The notes: generated by a model not told the origin, from the letters alone. Shown: positions 1-9,649, counted from the first letter of the stretch. The stretch: DNA of 64,000 nucleotides from Clostridia bacterium (GCA_910575625.1 CAJTFD010000014.1:58277-122276), one strand, 5' to 3'. Numbers and translations: made by a program.

Positions 1-2267
1 GGGATAAGATCCCTGCGGACGGCATCCTGGTGGACGGCTCCCTGCGTGTGGACAATTCCGCGTTGAATGGGGAGGCTGAGGAGTGCAAGAAGACGGCAGC
101 GGACGAGAGCGTCCAGTTGGCCGACGACATTACCGGGGATACTTTTGTGGATGCCCACTCCCTGTTCCGGGGCGCGGTGGTCTTCGACGGGGAGGGCATC
201 CTGGATGTGCGCAAAGTGGGCTTAAAGACCATGATGGGCAAGATGGCCGAGGAGATGCAGGAGGATGAGCCGGATTCACCTTTGAAAGTGAAGCTGGCGA
301 AACTGGCCAACCAGATATCCACATTCGGGTATATCGGCGCGGTGGTCATCGCGGTCATGTATTTTGCGTATTTCATCGTAGGAGCAGGGGGATTTTCCAC
401 GTATTTTGCCATGGGCATCCAGAATGTGATCCAGGATGTGGTGAAGGCGGTGTCCTTGGCTGTGGTGATCATCGTCTGTGCGGTGCCGGAGGGACTGCCC
501 CTGATGATCTCACTGGTGTTGATGCAGAATACCAGTAAAATGCTGGATCACAATGTGTTGGTGCGCAAAGCCGAAGGGATAGAGACGGCCGGTTCCCTGA
601 ACATCCTTTTCAGTGACAAGACCGGCACGATCACGAAAGGTTCTCTGTCCGTGGTGGATTTTTTCTTCGGCGACGGGGAGTCTATTGACATCGCTCAGTT
701 GGATAGCCATAAGCAGGTCAAGGAACTGCTGGATCTTTCCATTGGGAAGAATACCCAGTCCCTATTTGATGCTTCCCACAGAGTGATCGGGGGCAACGCC
801 ACAGACCAGGCCCTGATGAGGTTCATCGGGGAGGATGTGTTCCAGTCCCTGCAGGCGAACACGGAGTGGGCTGTCACAGAGCAGCAGGGTTTTAACTCCG
901 CCAACAAATTCAGCCAGGCACGGATCGACAAGCTGGGCAAGACTTTTTACAAAGGTGCGCCGGAGCGGCTCTTGGCCTCGGCTTACAGATATCTGGACCG
1001 AGATGGGAATGTGAAACTGGTCGATCATGCGGCGTTGGATAAGAAGATCGATGCACTGGCCGAGAAGGCTATGCGTGTCCTGGCGTTTGGGTATTCCGAG
1101 AAGCCCATGGAAGAAAATAAGATCCAGGATGACCTTGTGCTCATCGGTCTTGTGGGCATCCGTGACGACGTGCGTCCGGAAGCCAGGGAAGCCATTAAGG
1201 AAGTGCAGGGCGCAGGCATCCAGGTGGTCATGATCACGGGGGACAGGCTGGAGACAGCGGTCGCCATCGCGAGAGACGCGGGCCTTCTCAAAAGTGACAA
1301 TGACCGGGCATTGACGTCCGCCCAGTTAAATGAGATGAGTGACGACGAAGTCAAGAAGATCATCCCGGATATCCGTGTGATCGCCCGGGCGCTGCCCACA
1401 GATAAATCTCGTATGGTGCGTCTGTGCCAGGAGATGAACCTGGTGGTAGGCATGACAGGCGACGGCGTCAATGACTCCCCGGCGTTGAAGAGAGCGGACG
1501 TAGGGTTTGCCATGGGGAGCGGTACGGAAGCCGCGAAAGAGGCGGGGGAGATCGTGATCTTGGACGACAATTTCAGATCCATCAAGGATGCGATCCTCTA
1601 CGGCCGGACGATCTACCACAATATCCTGAAATTCTGTAAATTCCAGTTGGTGATCAATGTGACAGCCGTGATCGTCAGTGCAGTGGCCCCGTTCTTCGGA
1701 GTGGAAGAGCCGCTGAAAGTCACCCATCTGCTGTTCGTGAACCTGGTGATGGACGGTCTGGGCGCGATCATGCTGGGGAACGAACCGGCATTGGCGATCT
1801 ATATGGATGAAAAGCCGCGCAGAAGGGATGAGAGCATCGTCAGCAAGAAGATGATGATCCAGATCTTAGTCATGGGCCTGTGGCTTACGATCGTGAGTTT
1901 CGTTTATCTGAAAGCGCCGTTCTTCCGCGATCTTTTTGGATCAGAAGAGCAGCATCTGACCGGTTATTTTGTCCTGTTCATCGTCAGTGCGCTGTTCAAC
2001 GGGTTCAATGTGAGGGATGAGAGATTCGGCATTTTTAAGGGGATGGATGAAAATACCGGTTTCTTGAAAGTATTTTTTGCGATCATCCTCGTACAGGCGT
2101 TGATCGTCAATGCAGCGCTGGTCCCGGTCCCAGTGTTTAAATGGATCGGAAATATGTTCAGCTGTGTGCCTTTTGGGATCACAGGATGGATCGCGGTCAT
2201 CCTGCTGGCGGTGACCATGATCCCGGTGGATATGATCCGGAAACTGTTCACCAGACAGGAGGGATGA
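1..2267 (+). CDS. Calcium-type cation-transporting P-type ATPase, 5' truncated
   Basis: P2-type ATPase that would export Ca2+ (or another divalent cation) using ATP. The frame is open from base 3 and already reads DKIPADGILVDGS, the actuator-domain motif, so the gene starts before the window and the GTG at 30 is not its true start; roughly the first 120-150 residues are missing. In order one sees the actuator loop (SALNGEAEE), the M4 motif (VPEGLPL), the phosphorylation site DKTGT (residues about 197-201 counted from base 30), KGAPERLL in the nucleotide domain, TGDR, and the hinge TGDGVNDSPALKRADVG, followed by several C-terminal membrane helices. All catalytic residues visible are intact. 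The family (SERCA/PMCA-like) is certain; the transported ion is inferred. It converges on the histidine kinase and shares a terminator with it. Confidence 0.93.
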   Translation, partial: DKIPADGILVDGSLRVDNSALNGEAEECKKTAADESVQLADDITGDTFVDAHSLFRGAVVFDGEGILDVRKVGLKTMMGKMAEEMQEDEPDSPLKVKLAKLANQISTFGYIGAVVIAVMYFAYFIVGAGGFSTYFAMGIQNVIQDVVKAVSLAVVIIVCAVPEGLPLMISLVLMQNTSKMLDHNVLVRKAEGIETAGSLNILFSDKTGTITKGSLSVVDFFFGDGESIDIAQLDSHKQVKELLDLSIGKNTQSLFDASHRVIGGNATDQALMRFIGEDVFQSLQANTEWAVTEQQGFNSANKFSQARIDKLGKTFYKGAPERLLASAYRYLDRDGNVKLVDHAALDKKIDALAEKAMRVLAFGYSEKPMEENKIQDDLVLIGLVGIRDDVRPEAREAIKEVQGAGIQVVMITGDRLETAVAIARDAGLLKSDNDRALTSAQLNEMSDDEVKKIIPDIRVIARALPTDKSRMVRLCQEMNLVVGMTGDGVNDSPALKRADVGFAMGSGTEAAKEAGEIVILDDNFRSIKDAILYGRTIYHNILKFCKFQLVINVTAVIVSAVAPFFGVEEPLKVTHLLFVNLVMDGLGAIMLGNEPALAIYMDEKPRRRDESIVSKKMMIQILVMGLWLTIVSFVYLKAPFFRDLFGSEEQHLTGYFVLFIVSALFNGFNVRDERFGIFKGMDENTGFLKVFFAIILVQALIVNAALVPVPVFKWIGNMFSCVPFGITGWIAVILLAVTMIPVDMIRKLFTRQEG

Positions 2268-2281
2268 TGCGCTGACATACG

Positions 2282-2324
2282 AAAGCCGCCGGAAAATAAG
2301 CGTGTGCTGTTTTCCGGCGGCTTT
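2282..2324. terminator. Bidirectional intrinsic terminator between ATPase and histidine kinase
   Basis: Perfect 15-bp inverted repeat: AAAGCCGCCGGAAAA (2282-2296) pairs with TTTTCCGGCGGCTTT (2310-2324) around a 13-nt loop. A-tract and T-tract flank the GC stem on both sides, so it can end transcription of both convergent genes. Confidence 0.9.
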
Positions 2325-2334
2325 ATCATATGGA

Positions 2335-4881
2335 TCATTTCAGATATTTTTTCAATTGGACCATCAGTTTGCCCACATCGATCGGTTTGGATATATGTGC
2401 GTTCATACCGCAGTCCAGGCAGTGCTGGATATCTTCGGAGAAAGCGTCTGCAGTCATGGCGATGATCGGCAGGCCGGCATCCGGACGGTCCAGGGCACGG
2501 ATGGCCTGAGCGGCATCGTAACCGGTCATGACCGGCATCCGGATATCCATCAAGATCACATCAAAAGTGCCAGGTTCTGACTGGCTGAACATATCCACAC
2601 AGATCTGTCCGTTCTCAGCGCGGTCCAGTTCAAATCCGGCATCAGAGAGGATATCTTCCGCGATCTCCCAGTTCAAGTCATTGTCTTCAGCCAGCAGGAT
2701 ATGTTTTCCCACAAATTTCTCTTCAAGAAGTTCAGGGCTGGTATCTGTATCTGTGCTTGCCCCCTCCATATGGTGTTTCAGTCCAAAGTAAAGGTTGGAC
2801 CGGAACAGGGGTTTGGGGATAAAGCCGTTTGCGCCCGCCTGGACGGCATCGTCCTTGATATCGCTCCAGTCATAGGCGGAGACGATCAGGATGGGGAGTC
2901 CATCGCCCACACGTCTGCGTATCTCACGGGTTGTATGCAAGCCGTCCATATCCGGCATCTTCCAGTCTAAGAGGATGACCTGGTAGGCATCCTGTGTGCC
3001 GTGGTATTTGGTGATCATCTCCACGGCTGCCTTGCCGTCCAGGGTCCATTCTGCCGTTACGCCCATTTCGCCCAGGGCGTCGGCCGCACTCTGGCACAGA
3101 TCCTGGTTGTTGTCCACCACTAAGACCCGCCAGGGCGGGAGCGTCAAATCTGAGCTCGGTCCTTCTGCCCGCTTAAGATCCACCGTGATGTGGAATTCGC
3201 TCCCATGTCCGGGCGAGCTGCTGACCGTTATCGTACCCTGCATGGCGTCCACGATGCATTTTGTGATCGCCATACCGAGTCCCGTACCCTCTGTCTTATA
3301 GACCTGGGCAGTCTTTTCACGGGTAAAGGTATCGAAGATCTTTTTCTGGAATTCCGGTGACATGCCCATGCCGGAGTCCTTGACCCGGAAATGGCAGCGT
3401 ATGTAGTCGTCCCCTTTGGGCGAATCTTCCTGCATCAGGAGGATGTTGATCTTGCCGCCGTTCGGCGTGAATTTGACCGCATTGGAGAGCAGGTTGATCA
3501 TGACCTGGTTCAGGCGCACACTGTCACAGATCACATCCTCTGTGATGATCTTCTGGATAAATATGTCAAAATGCTGTCCTTTTTCTTTGATCTGGGGCTG
3601 GATGATGTTCACGATGCTGTCCATGACCTCACACAGGGAGATCTGTTCCAGGTTCAGGGTCATCTTCCCGTTCTCGATCTTGGACATATCCAGCACGTCG
3701 TTGATCAGGCCCAGCAGGTGCCGGCCGGATTGTGTGATCTTCTTTAGACAGTCCTGTACCCTTAAGGGGTCATTGACATTGGACATGGCGATCGTGGTCA
3801 TGCCTAGGATCCCGTTCATGGGTGTGCGGATGTCATGGCTCATGTTGGAGAGGAATTCACTCTTGGCCTTATTGGCATGGTCTGCCGCGGCCCGTGCCTT
3901 ATCCAGCTCTTCCATCTGATGCTGGGACATGCGCATATACAGGAAAAAGACCATCAGGACGCCCAGGAGGATGATCCCGCAGGCGGTCAGCATGATGTAC
4001 ATCCGTTGATCCCCCAGGTTATCCAGGGCATCGTCCAGTGCACCGTAGGGCATGACGCTGATCAGATACCAGTCGCAGTAGGGCAGGCTTGAGCAGTACA
4101 GATGCTGATAAGACTTTCCATCCAGGAGCAGGGCAGAGTAATCCTCTTTCGTCTCCATAGCCGTCTGGATCTCCTGGACATATTCATCCGGAGTTCTCTC
4201 ATCATTTTTGTCCACGATCGCCTGGACCCGTTTAAAATAGTTGTCCCGGAAAGCATCCCCGCTGCGGATCACATAGCTGCCGTCCCTGTGGACGATGTGG
4301 GAATGCATCAATGCGCTGTCATCATCCAGGACCATGGCCGCGTCGATATAGGACATGGGGATCCCGCCCACCAGCGCCGCGCTTGTCTGACCATCCGCCA
4401 TTGGATAGGCGGCGTCCGCGGCTAAAAGGAAGAGCTTTTCACCTTTGTCGTCCAGGGCGCTGGTGATCTTCTGGTCATTGTTCCCCAGGGTTTTCAGCAA
4501 CTCTTCCATGTAAGGGATATCGACCGGTCTTCCGTAGATCGTCTCGGCCTCTCCTTCTGCCGTATAGAGAGCTAAATAGGAAAATTGGCGTACACTGGCG
4601 CTCAAGGTCAGCTCTTCCAGCATCTCGTCGCCGTAGGAGACGGTATCCGGCGGGGTGCGACGTACGATCCCCTCCACTTGGGAGAGCCGCAGATCGATGA
4701 GGGCCTGGAATTTTTCCTGGAGCTGCCTGTTCATCTCGGACATATAGAGTGTGCCGATATCGTTGATCGCGGACTTGCTCTTTTTGCCTACGGAGGAGGC
4801 AGCCCAGGAAAAGATCACGATACAAAGGATAGCCAGTCCGATAAAGCTGGTAAATAAAAATTGTTTTGTTTTTCCGAACAT
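2335..4881 (-). CDS. Hybrid sensor histidine kinase with two receiver domains
   Basis: Membrane-bound phosphorelay kinase of 848 residues. Helix TM1 is at about 8-28, then an extracytoplasmic sensor region of about 260 residues (probably Cache-like, not certain), TM2 at about 293-317, HisKA with the H-box histidine in MSHDIRTP (H349), HATPase with N-box N467, DSGMGM (502-507) and GTGLGM (532-537), receiver 1 with D639 (LLDWKMPDMDG), and receiver 2 with D779 (LMDIRMPVMTG). No separate output domain is present, so phosphate either stays within the protein or passes to an unlinked Hpt protein. The reading frame is open to 5022, but the start was set at 4881 because an AGAGGT site lies just upstream and the protein then begins directly with the first membrane helix. 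Signal sensed is unknown; it is not next to an obvious partner. Confidence 0.92.
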   Translation of the reverse strand: MFGKTKQFLFTSFIGLAILCIVIFSWAASSVGKKSKSAINDIGTLYMSEMNRQLQEKFQALIDLRLSQVEGIVRRTPPDTVSYGDEMLEELTLSASVRQFSYLALYTAEGEAETIYGRPVDIPYMEELLKTLGNNDQKITSALDDKGEKLFLLAADAAYPMADGQTSAALVGGIPMSYIDAAMVLDDDSALMHSHIVHRDGSYVIRSGDAFRDNYFKRVQAIVDKNDERTPDEYVQEIQTAMETKEDYSALLLDGKSYQHLYCSSLPYCDWYLISVMPYGALDDALDNLGDQRMYIMLTACGIILLGVLMVFFLYMRMSQHQMEELDKARAAADHANKAKSEFLSNMSHDIRTPMNGILGMTTIAMSNVNDPLRVQDCLKKITQSGRHLLGLINDVLDMSKIENGKMTLNLEQISLCEVMDSIVNIIQPQIKEKGQHFDIFIQKIITEDVICDSVRLNQVMINLLSNAVKFTPNGGKINILLMQEDSPKGDDYIRCHFRVKDSGMGMSPEFQKKIFDTFTREKTAQVYKTEGTGLGMAITKCIVDAMQGTITVSSSPGHGSEFHITVDLKRAEGPSSDLTLPPWRVLVVDNNQDLCQSAADALGEMGVTAEWTLDGKAAVEMITKYHGTQDAYQVILLDWKMPDMDGLHTTREIRRRVGDGLPILIVSAYDWSDIKDDAVQAGANGFIPKPLFRSNLYFGLKHHMEGASTDTDTSPELLEEKFVGKHILLAEDNDLNWEIAEDILSDAGFELDRAENGQICVDMFSQSEPGTFDVILMDIRMPVMTGYDAAQAIRALDRPDAGLPIIAMTADAFSEDIQHCLDCGMNAHISKPIDVGKLMVQLKKYLK

Positions 4882-5045
4882 ACAAGAATACCTCTTTGCT
4901 TCATGCGAAAGCGCAAAATAGTCGGCTTTCATCCATGGTGATGTCTGTGTATAGAGACATGTCAATTTGATCAGCATCATTATAACAAAAAAAAACTCCC
5001 TTATCAACAATAATAAAGTCATGTAACATTTTTGGCGTTTTTACA

Positions 5046-5074
5046 TTGAGGGTCAGGATGTTTTGTGGTAAAAT
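5046..5074 (+). promoter_or_regulatory. Probable sigma-A promoter of hydF
   Basis: TTGAGG (5046-5051), 17-bp spacer, TAAAAT (5069-5074), about 35 bp before the hydF start. It lies in the divergent gap between the kinase gene and hydF. Confidence 0.65.
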
Positions 5075-5109
5075 GGATCCCGAACATGGTAAAGAAAGGG
5101 GATCGCTTT

Positions 5110-6327
5110 ATGGGAATGAATCAAACGCCCGCTTCGGAACGGGTGCATATCAGTTTTTTTGGAAAACGCAATGCAGGCAAGTCCAGTGTGATCAATGCGG
5201 TGACCGGACAGGACCTGGCGATCGTATCGCAGGTGAAGGGGACGACAACAGATCCGGTCTATAAGACGATGGAACTCCTCCCGCTGGGCCCGGTGATGGT
5301 CATCGATACGCCCGGCATCGATGACGAGGGTGAGCTGGGGAAGCTGCGGGTGCGCAAGAGTTACCAGGTTTTAAATAAGACGGATGTGGCTCTTCTGATC
5401 GTGGACGGGACCGTGGGCAGGCAGCCGGAGGATGAGATGCTGATCCAGCGTTTTAAAGATAAGGAGATCCCCTACCTGGTGGTCTATAATAAAATGGATC
5501 TGGTGGACGAGTCAGCGGCCTGCGCAGACGACGAGATGTGGGTCAGCGCCAGGGACCAGACCAACATCTGGGAATTGAAGGAGAAGATCGCCCAGCTTGG
5601 CAGACAGGAAGAGCCGGATAAAAAGATAGTCGGCGACATGATGCAGCCCGGGGATCTTCTGGTCCTGGTGGTCCCGATCGACAAGGCCGCGCCCAAGGGA
5701 CGACTGATCTTGCCCCAGCAGCAGACCATACGGGACATCCTGGACGCAGACGGCTCTGCGATCGTGGTAAAAGAAAACGGATTGAAAGACTGCCTGGAAA
5801 AACTGGGGCAGCCGCCGCGGATGGTGATCACGGACAGCCAGGTCTTCGGCAGCGTGGCAAAAGATACGCCCCAGGATATACTGCTGACTTCATTTTCCAT
5901 CTTGTTTGCCCGGTACAAAGGGGATCTGGCGGAGTCGGTGCGGGGTGTGAGGGCGCTGGATCTTTTGCAGCAGGGAGATAAAGTGCTGATCTGCGAGGGA
6001 TGCACCCACCATCGCCAGTGCGACGATATCGGCACGGTGAAGATCCCGCGGTGGATCAGGGAATATGCGGGCTGTGATGTGGGATTTGACTTTACCTCCG
6101 GTACGGAATTTCCAAATGACTTATCTGCATACAAGATGATCATCCACTGCGGAGGCTGTATGCTGAATGCGCGAGAGATGAGATACCGGGTACAGTGCGC
6201 AGTGGATCAGGGTGTGCCGATCACCAATTACGGTATACTGATGGCCCATCTGCGCGGGATCTTAAGGCGCAGTGTGGAGTTATTCCCGGATATCGCCCAG
6301 ATCTTGGACCAGGAGGCAGGTCGATAA
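5110..6327 (+). CDS. hydF: [FeFe]-hydrogenase H-cluster maturation GTPase HydF
   Basis: Scaffold GTPase that assembles the 2Fe subcluster delivered by HydE and HydG and passes it to apo-hydrogenase HydA. The 405-residue protein has a G domain (P-loop GKRNAGKS at 18-25, TTTDP, DTPG at 67-70, NKMD at 127-130), a central dimerisation region, and the C-terminal cluster-binding ligands C298-x-H300 and H346-C347-x-x-C350, which is the HydF signature CxH...HCxxC. The start at 5110 was chosen over 5065 because GAAAGGGGA lies 8 bases upstream. HydE, HydG and hydrogenase genes are not in the window. The small Xre gene follows within 25 bases, so the two may be co-transcribed. Identification is firm. 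Confidence 0.96.
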   Translation: MGMNQTPASERVHISFFGKRNAGKSSVINAVTGQDLAIVSQVKGTTTDPVYKTMELLPLGPVMVIDTPGIDDEGELGKLRVRKSYQVLNKTDVALLIVDGTVGRQPEDEMLIQRFKDKEIPYLVVYNKMDLVDESAACADDEMWVSARDQTNIWELKEKIAQLGRQEEPDKKIVGDMMQPGDLLVLVVPIDKAAPKGRLILPQQQTIRDILDADGSAIVVKENGLKDCLEKLGQPPRMVITDSQVFGSVAKDTPQDILLTSFSILFARYKGDLAESVRGVRALDLLQQGDKVLICEGCTHHRQCDDIGTVKIPRWIREYAGCDVGFDFTSGTEFPNDLSAYKMIIHCGGCMLNAREMRYRVQCAVDQGVPITNYGILMAHLRGILRRSVELFPDIAQILDQEAGR

Positions 6328-6350
6328 AGTGTATGGAGGAGCTTAAAGAC

Positions 6351-6557
6351 ATGCATCGGGCGTTTGGCAAAAATCTATCTGCATATCGCAAGAGCAGAGG
6401 TCTGACACAGAAATCCCTGGGCGAGCGGACAGGCGTGTCGCGGACGTACATCAGCCGCCTGGAGAGGGGGCGGGGGAACCCGACTTTTGCCACGGTCATG
6501 CGTCTGGCGAAGACACTGGACATCGATGCCGGTTTTTTGTTTTTTGGCATCCGGTAG
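6351..6557 (+). CDS. Small Xre-family DNA-binding regulator
   Basis: Protein of 68 residues consisting almost wholly of one Cro/CI helix-turn-helix ([14 protein letters not shown]...[11 protein letters not shown]). ATG 6351 is preceded by GGAGGAG at 9 bases, a better site than the in-frame ATG at 6333. There is no sensor or oligomerisation domain. It sits between hydF and glnA, 23 bases before the glnA start, so it may be read through into glnA; a role in controlling glnA is possible from position only. Similar single-domain Xre proteins occur widely in Clostridia, and the target is unknown. Confidence 0.85.
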   Translation: MHRAFGKNLSAYRKSRGLTQKSLGERTGVSRTYISRLERGRGNPTFATVMRLAKTLDIDAGFLFFGIR

Positions 6558-6580
6558 GAGCATCTATAAAGGAGTATACA

Positions 6581-7912
6581 ATGGCAAAATATACCAAAGC
6601 AGATATTTTTCGTATGATAGAGGAAGAGGATGTAGAGTTTATCCGTCTTCAATTTACAGATATGTTCGGGACCTTTAAAAATGTGGCGGTCACATCCAGC
6701 CAGTTGGAAAAAGCCCTTGAAAACCAGTGCATGTTTGACGGGTCGTCCATCGACGGCTTCGTGCGGATCGAAGAGTCAGATATGTATCTGTACCCGGATC
6801 CGGATACATTCCAGATCTTCCCATGGAGGCCCCAGCAGGGCAAAGTGGCCCGTCTGATCTGCGATGTATACCGGCCCAGCAAAGAACCCTTTGAGGGGGA
6901 TCCGCGCTACATCCTGAAAAAGACGCTCGCCCGGGCGGAAGAGATGGGCTACACATTCCATGCAGGCCCGGAGTGTGAATTCTTCCTGTTCCACATCGAC
7001 GACGACGGAAGGCCCACCACGCTGACCCATGAAAAAGCCGGATATTTTGACATGGGCCCGGTGGACTTAGGCGAAAATGCCCGGCGGGACATGGTCCTTA
7101 CCTTAGAAGAGATGGGCTTTGAGATCGAAGCCTCCCACCATGAAGTGGCTCCGGCCCAGCATGAGATCGACTTCCGCTACGGCCCGGCCCTGCAGATCGC
7201 CGACGATATCATGACCTTTAAATTGACCGTAAAGACCATCGCAAAAAGGCATGGCCTGCACGCCACATTCATGCCCAAGCCCAAATACGGCGTGAACGGA
7301 TCGGGGATGCACATCAACATGTCTTTATCAAAAGATGGGAAAAATGTATTCACCGACGAGACAGATCCCCAGGGGCTCAGCAAGGAGGCCTATTGGTTCA
7401 TCGGGGGGATCCTGCGGCATGTGAGAGGGATGACCGCCATCACAAATCCTCTGGTCAATTCCTATAAAAGACTGGTGAACGGATACGAGGCCCCGGCGCA
7501 CATCGCCTGGTCGGCCACCAACAGGAGTCTCCTGATCCGCATCCCGGCACAAAGGGGGGAGGGCACCCGGGTGGAACTGCGCTCCCCGGATCCGTCGGCA
7601 AATCCATATCTGGCCCTGGCCGTGTGTCTGGCGGCGGGCCTGGACGGGATCAAAAACCAGATACAGCCGCCGGACAGCGTGGATCAAAATATCTTCCAGA
7701 TGACCGCGGCGGACAAAAAAGCGGCAGGCATCCAGCCCCTGCCCGCGGATCTGCCCGAGGCTCTGGACGAACTGGAAAAAGACGGATTTATCAGACAAGT
7801 GCTGGGCGCAGGACCTGCAGAAACCTATATCCAGGCAAAGAGAGCGGAAGCACAGCAGTATGCCGGGCAGGTGACGGATTGGGAGTTGGAACAGTACCTC
7901 TACAGGATCTAG
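6581..7912 (+). CDS. glnA: Glutamine synthetase type I
   Basis: Condenses ammonia with glutamate using ATP; main ammonium-assimilation enzyme. At 443 residues it has the short GSI-alpha length seen in Firmicutes, and lacks the insertion and adenylylation-tyrosine context of GSI-beta. The beta-grasp N-terminus ([21 protein letters not shown]) and the catalytic half ([10 protein letters not shown] with metal-binding glutamates, [10 protein letters not shown], and the arginine-rich ATP/glutamate loop [14 protein letters not shown]) are all intact. AAAGGAG stands 6 bases before ATG 6581. The next gene, 21 bases on, encodes an ANTAR antiterminator, an arrangement known from clostridial glnA loci. 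Regulation by nitrogen through that partner is inferred. Confidence 0.96.
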   Translation: MAKYTKADIFRMIEEEDVEFIRLQFTDMFGTFKNVAVTSSQLEKALENQCMFDGSSIDGFVRIEESDMYLYPDPDTFQIFPWRPQQGKVARLICDVYRPSKEPFEGDPRYILKKTLARAEEMGYTFHAGPECEFFLFHIDDDGRPTTLTHEKAGYFDMGPVDLGENARRDMVLTLEEMGFEIEASHHEVAPAQHEIDFRYGPALQIADDIMTFKLTVKTIAKRHGLHATFMPKPKYGVNGSGMHINMSLSKDGKNVFTDETDPQGLSKEAYWFIGGILRHVRGMTAITNPLVNSYKRLVNGYEAPAHIAWSATNRSLLIRIPAQRGEGTRVELRSPDPSANPYLALAVCLAAGLDGIKNQIQPPDSVDQNIFQMTAADKKAAGIQPLPADLPEALDELEKDGFIRQVLGAGPAETYIQAKRAEAQQYAGQVTDWELEQYLYRI

Positions 7913-7933
7913 AGAAAAAGAGGAGTATTTTGG

Positions 7934-8470
7934 ATGAGCAGTGTAGTGGTAGTGTTCCCGAAATTGGAGGATGCCAAAAGTATCCGCAATCTCCTGGTGC
8001 GCAGCGGCATAGAGGTGGCGGGAGTCTGTACCACCGGAGGCCAGGCGCTGGATGTGATGGACAGCCTGGGTTCCGGGATCATCGTATGCGGCTATCGGTT
8101 CCGGGACATGCTGTATACAGAGCTGAAAGAACAGATGGGCGGCGGCTTTGAGATGCTGCTTTTGGCCTCGCAGCGCGTGCTGGCGGAAAAAGGGCCGGAT
8201 GATGTGATGGCTGTGCGCATGCCTTTAAAAGTCCATGAATTGTTGGAAACCATCCATATGATGCAGTATGCGCAGGAGAAGCAAAAGAAGAAAAAACGTC
8301 CGCGGAGCACACGTGAAAAAGCGGTGATCGAGAAGGCGAAAGCCTTTCTGATGGAGCGGAACCATATGACCGAGGAGGAGGCCCACCGTTATGTGCAAAA
8401 ATGCAGCATGGACAGTGGAAACAGCATGGTGGAGACAGCGCAGATGATCATCAGCCTAGAGCGTGTCTGA
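7934..8470 (+). CDS. ANTAR-domain RNA-binding regulator with degenerate receiver
   Basis: Protein of 178 residues. The N-terminal ~115 residues fold like a response-regulator receiver, but the phosphoacceptor position reads IIVCGYRF, with no aspartate at the expected strand end. A lysine-rich linker (KQKKKKRPRS) leads to a C-terminal ANTAR domain (KAFLMERNHMTEEEAHRYVQK), which binds two-hairpin RNA and prevents transcription termination. Its place right behind glnA matches the NitR-type regulators described in solventogenic clostridia, so control of nitrogen genes is likely. The last codons and the stop lie in a short repeated sequence (8457-8475) also found at 15887-15905. The family is clear; phosphorylation independence is inferred from the missing Asp. 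Confidence 0.9.
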   Translation: MSSVVVVFPKLEDAKSIRNLLVRSGIEVAGVCTTGGQALDVMDSLGSGIIVCGYRFRDMLYTELKEQMGGGFEMLLLASQRVLAEKGPDDVMAVRMPLKVHELLETIHMMQYAQEKQKKKKRPRSTREKAVIEKAKAFLMERNHMTEEEAHRYVQKCSMDSGNSMVETAQMIISLERV

Positions 8471-8475
8471 AAACC
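8457..8475 (+). repeat. 19-bp dispersed repeat, copy A
   Basis: TAGAG(C/T)GTGTCTGAAAACC is shared at 18 of 19 positions with 15887-15905. Here it covers the last codons and stop of the ANTAR gene. It may be the end of an old insertion element or a dispersed intergenic repeat; nothing transposase-like is adjacent. Confidence 0.5.
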
Positions 8476-8548
8476 CATTCACGCCACCTGCAAGCCCCAC
8501 TTTGCGGGAAATACACTCTGATTGTAAAGAAGGGAGCCAATGAGAGCA

Positions 8549-9382
8549 ATGAGATTTACGAAGATGCACGGGATCGGAAACGATTATGTATATGTGGATC
8601 GTATGAGTGAGAGAGTCGATGATCCAGAACAGGTGGCGAGACAGGTCAGCGACCGTCATTTTGGCATCGGCGCGGACGGCCTGATCTTGATCTGTCCGTC
8701 TGAGACGGCGGATTTCCGGATGGAGATGTATAACGCTGACGGCTCCCAGGGGGCCATGTGCGGGAACGGCATCCGCTGTGTGGCAAAGTATGTGTACGAC
8801 CACAGACTGACAGATAAGGAACATATCCGCATCGAGACGAAGAGCGGGATCAAGTCCCTGGACCTCACAGTCCAGGATGGAAAAGTGAGCCTTGTGCGGG
8901 TGGCGATGGGCGCGCCCATCCTGCAGGCCGAGGAGATCCCGATCCGGACAGACAGGGAGCAAGTGTTGGCCATGCCCATAGAAGTGGGCGGGATGGAGTA
9001 CCGGATCACAGGCGTATCCATGGGCAATCCCCATGCGGTGGTCTACCTGGATGACGTCACAGGGTTTGACATAGAAAAATGGGGTCCGCAGTTTGAAACC
9101 CATCCCCTATTCCCGGACCGGATCAACACAGAGTTCTGTAAGGTGCTGGATGAAAAGGTCATCCAGATGCGGGTCTGGGAGCGCGGATCCGGGGAGACGA
9201 TGGCCTGCGGCACGGGGGCCTGTGCGGCGGCGGTTTCTTCTATATTAAATGGGTATACAAAAGAGCAAGTGACGGTCAGACTGCTGGGCGGCGACCTGGA
9301 GATCTTCTGGGACCGCAGGGCGGATCAGGTCTATATGACTGGGCCCGCAGTGGAAGTGTTCAGTGGAGAGATCATCTTATAA
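8549..9382 (+). CDS. dapF: Diaminopimelate epimerase
   Basis: PLP-independent epimerase converting LL- to meso-diaminopimelate, for lysine and peptidoglycan. The protein of 277 residues (family about 275) shows the N-terminal motif MHGIGNDYVY, the first active cysteine in MCGNGIRC, and the second in ACGTGACAAA. ATG 8549 gives the usual family N-terminus MRFTKMHG; ATG 8540 would add three residues, and the AGGGAG at 8531-8536 is badly spaced for either, so the start is uncertain by 9 bases. With dapL just downstream it forms the aminotransferase branch of lysine synthesis, although a 267-bp gap with a structured element separates the two. Confidence 0.95.
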   Translation: MRFTKMHGIGNDYVYVDRMSERVDDPEQVARQVSDRHFGIGADGLILICPSETADFRMEMYNADGSQGAMCGNGIRCVAKYVYDHRLTDKEHIRIETKSGIKSLDLTVQDGKVSLVRVAMGAPILQAEEIPIRTDREQVLAMPIEVGGMEYRITGVSMGNPHAVVYLDDVTGFDIEKWGPQFETHPLFPDRINTEFCKVLDEKVIQMRVWERGSGETMACGTGACAAAVSSILNGYTKEQVTVRLLGGDLEIFWDRRADQVYMTGPAVEVFSGEIIL

Positions 9383-9390
9383 GATATTAC

Positions 9391-9496
9391 GTACTTTTCT
9401 GCGAGAAAAGTACCAAAAGCGCCGGGGGCTGCTAAGTGCCAGTGGCACTTGATCAGCAGCGACCGAAACGGAGTGTAGACTGCGGATTTCCCCCGG
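9391..9496. repeat. Structured intergenic element between dapF and dapL
   Basis: Nested inverted repeats. A perfect 10-bp hairpin GTACTTTTCT-GCG-AGAAAAGTAC (9391-9413) is followed by CCGGGGG (9422-9428) that can pair with CCCCCGG (9490-9496). Inside, GCTGCT (9428-9433) pairs with AGCAGC (9455-9460) around the hairpin AAGTGCC-AGT-GGCACTT (9434-9450). It lacks a T-tract after the stem, so it is not a simple terminator. It looks like a folded RNA or a repetitive extragenic element. The remaining bases to dapL (9497-9640) are AT-rich and hold no gene. Confidence 0.6.
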
Positions 9497-9649
9497 ACCC
9501 CTTAAAATACTGTTTGGGGGAATGTACTCTTTTATTGTCTGTAGATTTTCTGCAATTTAAAGATATTTGAGGTTTTCGGACAATATTTAGCATAGATGAT
9601 TAAAAATTTTGTAATTGTCTAAATTAGGAACGTATAAAAGGAGGATATC

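Noticed and set aside
4882..5022. N-terminal extension of the hybrid histidine kinase
   Set aside because: No ribosome site at the upstream ATG codons; the start at 4881 has one and places the first helix at the N-terminus.
9597..9637. Promoter TTGTAA-18-TATAAA right before dapL
   Set aside because: Initiation would fall on the ribosome site and start codon, leaving no usable leader.
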